Part shown: positions 11,701 through 20,926 of the stretch, piece by piece
Numbering within the stretch: the first letter of the stretch is position 1
How the letters are laid out: every line of letters starts with the position of its first letter
From: Tribonema minus
Lineage: Eukaryota > Sar > Xanthophyceae > Tribonematales > Tribonemataceae
DNA: 64,000 nt
Direction of reading: 5' to 3'
Assembly (NCBI GenBank): GCA_017506865.1
Contig: JAFCMP010000223.1
Span: 1,612,001-1,676,000 of the forward strand
The notes under the pieces: generated by a model
What the model saw: only the letters and a program-made list of their open reading frames with translations
Databases searched by the model: none
Told to the model about the DNA's origin: nothing
Position numbers and translations under genes: made by a program

Positions 11701-14700
11701 ACACTGAAGGACCCCCACCAGCCCGCCTGACCTTGGCGCTTTTGATCACAACGCTTTTGATACAATGCTCTGGCCTGCTTGGCCAGGTCCGGGCCAGGAT
11801 CGATGGCATCCGCCATGCTGCACTGCTTTGTGTGATTTAAAAGAAGGAAATACGGCAAAATACGAATTTTGGCGCGCCAGAAATTGACATACGGCGTAGA
11901 TACGGCGTATATACGGATATACGGTGTATCTACGGAATACGGTGTTGCCAACCCTAGTCATGCGCATTGCAGCGCGCTGGCGCACTCCCGCCGTACGCGC
12001 GACATGAGCTCAGTCGAGTGTACTACTGTAGCATCGGTCACACCTCAACTTTGCCTTGAAGTGTCACAATTGAGAGGAATGCTCACACCTCCGGATGGCC
12101 TCCCATCATGCGCAACGCCGCACGCCGCCACGCTATGTGCTCGTGCACCGTGCGCTGGGCGCCTTAACGTACAACTCTGCCTTCATGTGTGACACTTGCT
12201 GCTGCTGTGGTGCTGTGCATACAAGACTACCTCTGGTGAGCGCTGCTACCAAGGGCTACTCAGTGTTTGAGGTGGCCACGTCTGGTAGTACCTGTAGTTC
12301 GCATCACGCTGCGATGTCACACTTCAACTGAAGCGCGGTGCTCGCCGCAGGCGCACTTCAACTTTGTGTACGACTGCTGCAGCAACAGGTTGCTGTAAGG
12401 CTGTGCTGCACTCGAGCCTGGTTCACCAACATAAGTACTAGAGTCAGAAAGCACAGAGGACAGCGTGCCAGATTGCTCTACCGTTGTGCACAGTGCAGCA
12501 TCGATGTACCTGTTGTACTGCAGAGGAACAACACGGAGGCAAGGGATCACACACAGCGAAGAAGCTGCGGCGTGCCTGTTGAAACGGGTCCTCGGGCCAT
12601 GCGCACCCTTCCGAGTATGAATTGCATGCACGTACTCCCATGAAGTGCGAGTGGGGAAGTCCTACTGCTAGCGGCGGTAATAGGCATTCCTCGCAGCTTT
12701 CTTGTCAAGCGCGTTCACGCAACAACTGTCGCCTACCTGCCACACACTCCTGAAAACAAGTTTGGTCGGTAATGGAAGCGCTCATGGAAACAAATCAAGT
12801 GTTCATAAAGTTCTAGGCGACAAGGTGTGGTTAGCCGCCAGTGCCTTCCACCAGTCACCGTGGTCATAGATATGTCCAGTGCCTCCTTGCAGCAGATCAA
12901 CGACGTGATTGCACGCACTCAGTGTGTCACTTCGGTAAGACCGATTAGAGGCAACCCATAACTACTACGCAAACGTCCATTTTGTCAGCTTCAATCTCCT
13001 TGCCTATAATGTATATATATATGGTCGCCGCTGCTCATGTGGACTGAATGCCGCTTATCTGCCACAGGTCCGCGTCTGCTTCAACACGCTGGCCCTGCTG
13101 CAATGGTGGTGTGCACACAAAACGAGCTGGTCACTGCTACCGGAGTTCACTCATGGTGGCATTGTGCGGTATCTTTGATTGTCGGCGTCATGCCATGATT
13201 GTACACTTCAACTTCACCTTGAAGTGCGACTGTACGTGTACACTGTACCGCTTGCCTGCCGCAGCCGCAGGTCCGCGTCTGCTTCAACACGCTGGCCCTG
13301 GCGGCGAGTTCTAAGTGACGAGGTGTGGTGCGCCGCCAGTGCCTTCCACCAATAACTACACCCCCGTCAGTGCCATACCTACATACCATCAGTGTAGCCG
13401 CTGCACATGTGGACTGAATGTCGCTCGCCTGCCGCAGGTCCGCGTCTGCTTCAACACGCTGGCCCTGGCGTCGAGCGCGCGCGAGTTCTTCCGCGACATG
13501 AACCCCTTCATCGTGCGCATCGACGCCCTCGGCGCTGCGCAAGTCGCTGCCGACGACGAGATGCTCCTGCTCGTGCGCCCCAACAATGCCGTGACGTGGA
13601 AAAAGGTGGGGGGAGCCGGTGGTCTTGTATTGTCCTTTGAATGTACTAATCCAACTGCGCGTCCATTGACTTGATTTGTGAACTTTGTGATCCGATAAAG
13701 GTTGTCTCAGGCGACGAGATGCTGCTGCTCGTGCGGCCCAACAACGCTGTGATGTGGAAGAAGGTGGGGGGAGTGTGTGGTCTTGTTGTTGTCGTTTGAA
13801 TGGAATAATTCAACAGCGCGTGTGTCGACGTGAATTTGTGAAGCTGTGCTTCGATAAAGGTTGTCTCAGACGACGAGATGCTCCTGGTTGTGCGGCCTGA
13901 CAATGCCGTGACGTGGAAGAAGATAGGGGGGGTGGGTGGTCTCGTTGTTGTCGCTTGGTAGCAACAAAAGCTCAACTGCGTGTGTGTTGGCATGATCATG
14001 TGACTCGAGATGAGCAGCACTGTCAGGTTCGTCGCTGTGTCGGTGACATGTTGCGCGTTCTCACCTGAGTAGAACTTCAAATACTTGAAGTGTGTGGTAG
14101 CGGGACGTGTCTTGTCGGGCGCGATGCACGCACCTCGAGAACGCCATGATGTGACAGGTGCTGAGGAGAGCGTGTGCCGTGCTGTGCAACCACTCTCCCT
14201 GCCAGCTCCAATATCAACCTCACGAGCTATTCAAAGTCCAGTTTTGCTCACTATCACCTTCATGCTCCCGGTGCGGTCAGCAACGATGGAATGGTGCTTA
14301 TCGTGCAGCCAAACACAACCCTGTGGTGTGGCAACAGACGATGAGCTTTTTAGCATTTTCATTTTGTTGGCCGGATGTGGTCAGAGTCAAACTCAGAGTC
14401 AAAGTCAACCTAACAAGTGTACTCGAACCTAACCATTCCAATGTCCAAATGTGTGGCGCGCCCAAACAGTCGGCGCGCTGCCCTGAAACAGCTGACCGAT
14501 GAGCACACACATGCCGAGCACTGCTGTCAAACGCATGCTGCGCGCTGAGCACGCTTACATGAGCACTGCTGCAGAAATGCAGCTGAGCGCTGAGCACACA
14601 CACACTGAGCACTGCTGTCAAAAAGCAGCTGAGCACTGACCACACACATGCTGAGCACAAGACACAGCTGAGAGCTGAAAGCTGCTGCCAAAAACCGCAG

Positions 14701-16521
14701 AGAGCTGAGCACACATATGCCAAGCGTCGATGTAACCCATGCGCATGTCTGCCTGCTCTGCATTTGTCCGCCCGCCACAGCTAGAGCAGGTGCAGGAGCT
14801 GCTGGTGCAGGCCACTAATAAGGTGCGTCTGGGTTCAGAACCCGTGCATGTACTTTTTAATACCGATCAGGGCGTGAAAAGCCCAGATGGTACATGTCCC
14901 GCTTGCTACCAGAATTTGCAATGCCTGGGAAGACTCGAAAGTATCTCAATGCGCATTGACAATCACTTTTCAACGACATGGCCAAATGGCATCTCCCCCC
15001 CTCCAAGTGCATGTACTCTGACTCTGCTGTCACAACTGTGGGTGGGTCAGGCTACCATGTTCAGTGTTGAGCGCAGTTGTTTGGCACAGCACTTCTTTCA
15101 CTCCGCCTCCAGTGTGGTGCCAGCGGTCAAGAGAATCGAATGAGTCACACACATGCCTGTTTGAGCGTAGTTCGAGGTCACTTGTTTGAGTGGAATTGAA
15201 GTTCAATGTAGTCCACCAAGTCTTACCAGCGTGCGCAGGGCGCTCGTTCGCAGCAGGCCCAAATTTAGGGTTAGAGTTAGCAGGTGCTAACGTCAGCTCG
15301 CGCTCATACCTGCCTACCCTCCCTTGCACACCGCCCCTCCTGCCAGGATGTGTGCATGGGTACTATTCCGCAGCAGGCGCTGAGTTAGGGTTAGGGTTAG
15401 CACGCGCTAATGCATCAGCTCACGCTCATACTTACCTACCCTCCCTTGCGCACCGCCCCTCCTGCCAGGGTGTGTGCGTGGGTACTATTCCGCAGCAGGC
15501 GCTCATTTAGGGTTAGGCTCAGGGTTAGCACGCGCCAGTGCGTCAGCTCACGCTCATACTTACCTACCGTTCCTTGCGCACCGCCCCCTCCTGACAGGGT
15601 GTGTGCGTGGCCATGGTCAATCCGGAGCTGCAGAGCTACGCCGCAGTGAACGGCACCACCTGCCGCCCCATGGTCCTCAGCGACTTTGCCGCCACCTTCT
15701 GCATTGATCCCGCAGCATTGTGAGTGTGATCAGCACTGCTGCCACGTTGAAACTGCTAGGAGTATGCAAATCGGACACCTATCTTGTCTGTCGGCTAAGC
15801 GGATTTTCAAAACGCTCTGACTAGACAACGCAGCGCATAGGTATCGTATGCACTGCTGCATCAGACCCTGCAGCGTAGCGAGTCCCGTTCTTCTTGCGAC
15901 GCGCATCAGTTCTGTTACGTGCCGATTCAACACGCATTGTGTCATCATGTTCATTCGCGGTCTTGCAAGAGACTTTGAGTAGGACCGCACAGCATTGTAA
16001 GTGTCACTTGTGCATGAGCAAACGTGACTACTATGTACAACCAAGGCGTGGGTAAAAGGTGCGGCAGCCTGTTGACAATGAAGGGCGATGTGATGTGCGT
16101 CATTGCCAGTACATGATCCTGCGCTGAGTACAGCTGGGAATCGGACGCTTGTACCGCTTAGCATTGCACTTCAGGCATCACATGTGCTTCCCTGAAGTAG
16201 CCATTAATGTGCGCTTGCCACTGAGTGTGACAAAGGCGCCCTTGTTGAATACCCTATGTACCCGCAACACCCCTGAGCAGTTGCTAACTCCCCCCCCCCC
16301 CCCCCCCTTTCCCGCACTGTATCACTTCCGGGTGCTGCCGCAGTGTGCTGAATCAGGAGGTACACGTGGCACTGCTTAAGCGCTACCCGCGCGAATGGGA
16401 GCTGTACCGTCGCGACGTGCGACGCCCAGACTTGGGCTACCTGTATTTCTCGCAGAGCCGGACGGAACCTTCACAAGTGGTTGTGCGGGAAGAGTTCTTT
16501 GCGAGCGGCATGGATAAATAG
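8772..16521 (+). CDS. DUF1995-domain protein, probably plastid
   Basis: Eight exons join in phase: 8772-8960, 9279-9460, 10014-10092, 10367-10432, 13438-13605, 14781-14822, 15598-15719 and 16344-16521, giving 341 aa. The start was chosen at the ATG that opens a hydrophobic signal-like segment (KAAAAAAVVVLCATAQG); an upstream in-frame ATG lies at 8700. Exon 2 has FPRFPKSLDEISREMAGAL, exon 3 RLLVDLRLPEL, exon 5 LLLVRPNNAVTW, exon 7 VAMVNPELQSY, and exon 8 the YPREWELYR end. This order fits DUF1995, found in plant and algal plastid proteins such as LPA3, an assembly factor of photosystem II. Plastid location is inferred: a signal-like N-terminus is seen, but no clear ASAF site. Intron 4 (10433-13437) holds a hAT transposon and exon echoes. 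Family fairly sure, role unknown. Confidence 0.8.
9064..9105 (+). repeat. Interstitial telomere-like tract
   Basis: The tract is a run of TTAGGG variants (TTAGGG, TTAGGATTAGGG, TTAAGG, TCAGGG) inside intron 1 of the DUF1995 gene. Similar tracts lie at 1264-1292, 15260-15280, 15385-15402, 15506-15530, 22725-22770, 30515-30537, 30612-30632, 48034-48075, 48770-48842, 49240-49352 and 50750-50775. Confidence 0.85.
10317..10340 (+). repeat. Poly-C tract just before an acceptor
   Basis: A run of more than 20 cytosines lies about 25 bases upstream of exon 4 of the DUF1995 gene and may serve as the pyrimidine tract. Comparable homopolymers lie at 16290-16307 (C) and 30135-30162 (G). Confidence 0.9.
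10834..11589 (-). pseudogene. hAT transposase remnant (N-terminal domain joined to C-terminal dimerisation part)
   Basis: After a low-complexity start the frame reads ITQARNSLARFFYKSGVAFH, as in the region before the RNase H-like core of hAT transposases, then WEAIDALHLVQLASDGWRRK and a DUF659-like stretch. It jumps near 11060 to ATERNWSLWGNVYPKCRSRL, typical of the C-terminal hAT dimerisation domain. Most of the catalytic core between the two is missing, so the protein cannot be active by itself. Confidence 0.85.
11493..11816 (-). CDS. hAT BED-type zinc finger, N-terminal part of transposase
   Basis: The frame starts at MADAIDPGPDLAKQ. It has a Trp-containing strand, then CLRC, a spacer, and NDHLKSKAC, which together form the C-C-H-C pattern of a BED finger, the DNA-binding domain of hAT transposases. 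It ends in an Ala-rich stretch encoded by a GCA/GCT trinucleotide run, where the transposase frame takes over in another phase; either a frameshift in this unstable run or a small intron separates the two. Confidence 0.8.
   Translation of the reverse strand: MADAIDPGPDLAKQARALYQKRCDQKRQGQAGWWGSFSVELDSVKHEVRLVCLRCSAKLGASNPSRAANDHLKSKACLRATAASAAAAAAAEAAAAAVLLLAMARRK
12800..13320 (+). repeat. Tandem copies of the acceptor and start of DUF1995 exon 5
   Basis: The first 30 bases of exon 5 (GTCCGCGTCTGCTTCAACAC onward), each after a CAG, occur at 13068, 13271 and again at the true exon at 13438, identical in all three. The repeat unit also carries a copy of the dispersed short repeat (12810 and 13310). 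Only the last copy continues into an open exon. Confidence 0.92.
13706..13935 (+). repeat. Tandem copies of the 3' end and donor of DUF1995 exon 5
   Basis: The last 50 or so bases of exon 5 with the donor (GACGAGATGCTCCTG through GTGGGG) are repeated at 13711-13770 and 13870-13929. In the second copy the donor GT is replaced by AT. A much older relative can be seen near 14285-14340 (codons like MVLIVQPNTTLW). Confidence 0.9.
14500..14720 (+). repeat. GAGCACTGC/GAGCGCTGC short tandem array
   Basis: About ten degenerate copies of TGAGCACTGCTG or TGAGCACACAC fill this part of intron 5 of the DUF1995 gene. The same word is common at the start of introns elsewhere in the window. Confidence 0.75.
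15225..15610 (+). repeat. About 120-bp tandem repeat ending at the acceptor of DUF1995 exon 7
   Basis: Three units each contain a TTAGGG-like tract, GCTCATACTTACCTACC, a C-rich tract and an acceptor followed by GTGTGTGCGTGG (acceptors near 15348, 15470 and 15597). The first two copies leave the exon sequence after 12-13 bases and run into GTACTATTCCGC; only the third enters exon 7. Confidence 0.9.
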
Positions 16522-18169
16522 TTTGGGGGGTCATAGTACTGTAGTGTGTTGAGCGTCGTTGTGCTTTTAGGCTTGTGATGTTGTGGTCAGAATCGTCTGT
16601 GATCACAATGCAATACACCACACACACTTTCTAAGGTGACATCGTTCCACTCTCTGGTTGCTGCCTATGACAATGCAGAGCCAAGTCAACGCTTGCCCTG
16701 TTGTGTGTCGCTGTTCAATCAATTCGCACTTGCAAGCATCAAGTGACCTATGCAACAGCTGGCACGATGACATCATCCGCCATGAGTTTCACAATGGCAT
16801 GCCCTTTGTGCTATGCTAGTCAGTGATGAGTCACCATTATCCATGCAATCTGTTTGCTTCATGTGGCCATTTCGCGCCAGGTGAAGACGACAAAGAGGTG
16901 ATAAACAGAAGATTGCAGTTGGTGAATGACATTTGCTGATGCTTTTGTGAGAAGCACAGAGGACTCAGCTGATTCTTGAGTCTGTCTCTTAGGACTTTAC
17001 ACTCAGCAACTGGCTCATGTGGCGACCTCAAGAAGCTTGACAAACTAGCCTTGCAAACAACACAGCTCATGTGAAGGTGCATCAGTGCGACGCTCGCTGG
17101 GGAACACACTGCGTGCAGCATAACGCTGCACACAGTATGATATGCTCTTTGCTAGATGTAATTTGCACAAACCAATTACTGGAAAAATCGTACTTCGATT
17201 GTAACGTGCTTCACTCAGAAGTGCACATGCCATGATCGCTGATCGCTGTCTGTATCCTTGCAGCAGTATCATGTACAGCACTTGCAAGCAGCTTCCACCC
17301 ACAATGGTGCATTGCGGAAGCCTCGTATTACCTTTGCCCCGAAAGCTTGACCATGTCAGCCTTCGCATACAGGTGAAGCCAACGTGCGATGAGAATTTGC
17401 AATTAGTTTTACTGTTTGTAAGGTACTAGTGAGTCCAGCACTACACGCCAGCAGTCTGTCCTTCATTTTATGACTTCAGTCAGCGACTGGATCTGCAAAA
17501 AGTTTGACCATCTCACCTCGATTTCGACATGGCCATTTTCATCAGTGCGACGCCCATTGAGGGGAACACATTGCCTGCAGCGGCATGCTGCAGACAGCAA
17601 CACCATGATGTTTGGCTTACAGTCAACTCCAGGTACTTTGAGAAAACGCTGTCTCAATATGCTGCACATCCAATGAAACGCTGGTTGTGTTCTTGCGGCG
17701 GTGTCATGTGCAGCACCTAAACACAGCTGTTACCATAAAAACTGAATGGTGCAACAGAGCAGAATACTGTCACATGAAGAAAGCGAGATGAATACTTGGC
17801 AACATGCATGCATGTGCAACAACATGTATGTGCGCATATTGCACGCCTGTAATTAGTGCTATGTCACCTTTCCGTCGTGAGCAGGGGACTTTTGACACAA
17901 GAAAAACGAAACAACAGAAGAAACCACAGGCGTGAGAGCTAGTTATAAACATGTCTATTATCGTTTTCTACAGTGTTCTTGGGGGACAAAAGCGTTGCCG
18001 CGATGGCGGGAAACCGAGAACGCCCAACATCAAGAAGGGTCAAAAGACAGCTTGTAGGAAACACTGCGCCGTGGCGGGAGAGCCCGTGTGTGTGGTGGTG
18101 ACGTCTAGTTGGAGCGCGCGCCGGAAAACGGCCGCAGAAAGGGCTGCAGCACGTTCCTGGGGACTGCGC
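16522..18169. other. Convergent intergenic region with an old duplication
   Basis: This lies between the 3' ends of the DUF1995 and light-harvesting 1 genes. I see no supported gene. Two stretches about 460 bases apart are related: 17075-17300 and 17535-17735 share CATCAGTGCGACGC, GGGGAACACA.TGC.TGCAGC and GT.TCATGT.CAGCAC. Both are non-coding and strongly diverged. Confidence 0.5.
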
Positions 18170-20337
18170 TTAGAACGCGCCCTGGCCGTCGCCGAAGGGG
18201 CTCAGGTGGCCGGAGATGAGCTGCTGGATGGGGGTCTGCCCGGTGACACCCTCGCCCACCTGATATATGTGCAGATACAGGAAGCAAGGTTGAGTGCCAG
18301 TTACGAGCGATGCAATGTTCAGCAGCGCACGAGAGAAAAAAGTACAGTGTTTCGGACGGCAATTTGCCCCCGGCTTCTGGTCAGAAACAGCTGAAGGCCT
18401 TGTGTTGGAAATCACTTAGCCTTAATGTTAATCGTCACAAGGCAAGATAGAGACCTTTCTTGAAGTTGGCAAATGGGCTGCAGACGAGCTTGCGCGATTA
18501 CCAGCAGAACGCAGGGCATGCTTGTGTCAACATATTTGCAACAGGCGCAGCACCAACATGATACTCTCGGGCCTCACAACTGCCCCCCACCCTGCTCCCC
18601 GGCACAAAGCGCAGCAGCATGGTCATGGTACTGGAGCCTACAATTTTGCCCACCCTTCAAGTACCATGCTTTTGAACAACGCGCACAAGCACAGCACAGC
18701 AGCAGCGCTCAAAGCACACACACCGCTCACCATCATGCCCATGATGCCGAACATGGCCAGGCGGCCGTTGTTGAGCTCCTTGTTGAGCTTGTCCTCCTTG
18801 ATGGCGGGGTCGCTGTAGCGCACCCACCCCTTGCCGCCAATGTCCCCGGGCGCGTTCTCCGGCTTCTGCTGCCACACAAAGAGCTCCAGGAACCCAACGA
18901 ACAGGACGATCTGAACGATGCCGAGAGGGGGCACCGCCTTCAGCGCGCCCAGGCCGTTGGGAATGTCGCTGAACTTGAGGTTGTTGGAGGGGCTGATGTA
19001 GCCGGGAAAGCGGAAGAGGTCCGGCACCAGGTAGCCGACGGTGGCGAGCATGGCGCTGTGGCGGGGGGGAGCGCAGGGGGCGAGACAGGGGAGGGGGGTG
19101 AGAACACAGTACAGCAGGCGATATTGTCGGTGATTGAACATGAGGGAGCCTGCATGCTTGTAGTGAGACATGAGGGTGATCAGCTCTTACTGCTCCAGAT
19201 TCGCCAGCCCTGCACTGTTGTGCAATGTTTTGGCAGCGCCAGAGCTACTCAACTTGTTGCACTCTTCATGATGATCAAAATCCAGAAGTGCAACGTACTT
19301 AGTCTCCACAGCAAAACACACATTAACCAATTACAGGATCTTGTTGGCCACAAACCCTATCCAATGCACCGCGCGCTCGATCGCCTCCACTGTCAGCAGC
19401 ACTGGATCCACATTGTGTGGAGCTTCCCAATGACACTTCCTGGCATGTTCCTGAACGTCCCTCTGCTTCACAGTCTGCTGCCACTCTAGATACTTGCGCG
19501 TGTGCTCGCCCCAGACATCACAGGCTCACAACTGCGCACACAGCGCGCACAACACTTACATGCGGCCGTGCTTGATCTCCACAGCGCGGCGGCGGTTGAA
19601 CGCCTCCTCATCGCCGCTGTTGGTGAAACCAGCGGGGTCCCAGTAGCCTGTCGTCAGAACAGCACAGTGTCAAGTGAAGGCGCGGGTCAGCCTCGTGCTA
19701 TAGCAACGCCCAGCGCGCAGGATCCAAATCCATGCTGACTGAGGGAAGTGTGAGGCCCAGGAAATCACAGCCTGCTGAGGGGGGACCGGCAGGCTGCGAA
19801 GCGAATAGCACCAGCTACCGAAGGCAGAAGTTGTGCCGGCGGTTGCCCTGATCGCCGTCGCTAAACATGGCTTCACCAGGAGCTCGCGTGGACTGTCCTA
19901 AAATTCATGATCATGCGCGTAATGAAAATTGCCCACTGGCAAAACACAAGCCCGCCAGGGACGGTTCTGGCAGCGACAAGCAGAGCGGTCTGCTGTTCGC
20001 GCCAGGAACCGCCAGCCGCCAGCCCGGCTGCCGCTGGCATGCCCCCCAAGATTTGTTTGCCCTGACATGAACATGTGTTGTCGGAAGTAGCCCCTCACAA
20101 AGCGCACGCCCGCTCCGTCCGCTGTTGCGATCAGGCCTGTCCACGGCTCCCAACAGCACTGGCGCTGCTCACATAATACTCACCCAGAGGCTTGGTCACG
20201 CCAGTGCTGTCCTCAGCGGACATCTTCAGGGAGCTCGATGACCGTGCGACATTGGCGAGGCTGCGGCCGGGCGCCTGCACGAACGCGCTCGCGCTCGCCA
20301 CAACGGACGCGACGGCGACGACAGCTGCGGCCTTCAT
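18170..20337 (-). CDS. Chlorophyll a/c light-harvesting protein 1 (FCP/LHC family)
   Basis: Four exons on the minus strand: 20337-20184, 19647-19560, 19055-18731 and 18259-18170, 218 aa, all in phase. Residues 1-19 form a signal peptide ending SASA, then FVQAP: the Phe at +1 is the marker for import into a secondary red plastid. Helix 1 carries EIKHGRIAML (Glu75, His78, Arg80) and helix 3 ELNNGRLAMF (from Glu174); each Glu-Arg pair locks the helices and binds chlorophyll, as in all LHC proteins. A middle helix lies at GIVQIVLFVGFLELFVW. The C-terminus is LSPFGDGQGAF. It would sit in the thylakoid membrane as an antenna protein. Subgroup (Lhcf, Lhcr or Lhcx) is not resolved. It diverges from THG1 with 589 bases between start codons. 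Confidence 0.96.
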
Positions 20338-20926
20338 GGTGCTTGCTGGGACCTGTGTAAAGAGTAAAGTGTGAGCTAGGTGCAAGATAGGGATTCAACT
20401 CAAAAAAATGTTAGGCCGCAAGGGGGGAGTTCCCCTGAGAAACTTCAAGAGGGTTTGGACAAAAGCGATTTTTTGCGCGCAGATGAACGGGAGAGACACG
20501 GAGAGGCTGCGGCTGGCCACATCTTGTGAGGCGCGGCACCTACGGCTGGCGCAACACAGAGCGGACGGCAGCAGCGAACCGGGGGAGTAGTTTTTGAGCC
20601 CGCCCGCCCATCCCTTTTTTGCCAGGAGGGGGGAGGGAGGGTTGTGGGGGGGTCTCGTGAGGCTTGGGCTGCTGAGCACTGCGGCCCGGGGGTCGATTCT
20701 CCACGGGACCCCCCACACACCGGTCACATGGCAATACATCCAGGCAACCAAAAATGTCACATGTGTGTTTCCTGTTTTTGTTTGTCTCTGCCGGGAAGCA
20801 AGAGGAAAAACTTCAAACTTGAGCTTCAAACTTGGCGGGGGGGTTCCCCTGAGAAACTTCACTTCAAACTTGAGCTTCAAACTTGAGCTTTTGATGTTTT
20901 TCCTCGTGGGTGCGTGTGCCTGTGCC
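20338..20926. promoter_or_regulatory. Divergent promoter region of light-harvesting 1 and THG1
   Basis: This 589-bp region separates two start codons facing apart. It contains a direct repeat, GGGTTCCCCTGAGAAACTTC (about 20428-20447 and 20841-20860), and a small array of TTCAAACTTGAGC words at 20815-20890. The direct repeat, one copy near each gene, is a candidate shared regulatory element; this is inference from position only. Confidence 0.4.

Larger units (their letters stand above)
10556..11956 (-). mobile_element. hAT-superfamily DNA transposon, internally deleted
   Basis: The element is 1401 bp and is flanked by a perfect 8-bp target duplication, GTCATGCG, at 10548-10555 and 11957-11964. 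Its ends are inverted and share the first 12 bases TAGGGTTGGCAA. Many ATACGG/CCGTAT motifs crowd both subterminal regions, as expected for transposase binding sites. It encodes, on the minus strand, a BED zinc finger and a shortened transposase. The 8-bp duplication and BED plus hAT domains define the superfamily. It is much shorter than autonomous hAT elements, so it is a deletion derivative. The perfect duplication suggests a fairly recent insertion into intron 4 of the DUF1995 gene, in the opposite orientation. Confidence 0.95.

Noticed and set aside
18473-19489. Plus-strand open frame of 338 codons, the longest of the window
   Set aside because: It lies antisense to the third exon of light-harvesting 1, whose helix motifs and splice sites are clear. 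The plus frame shows no domain.
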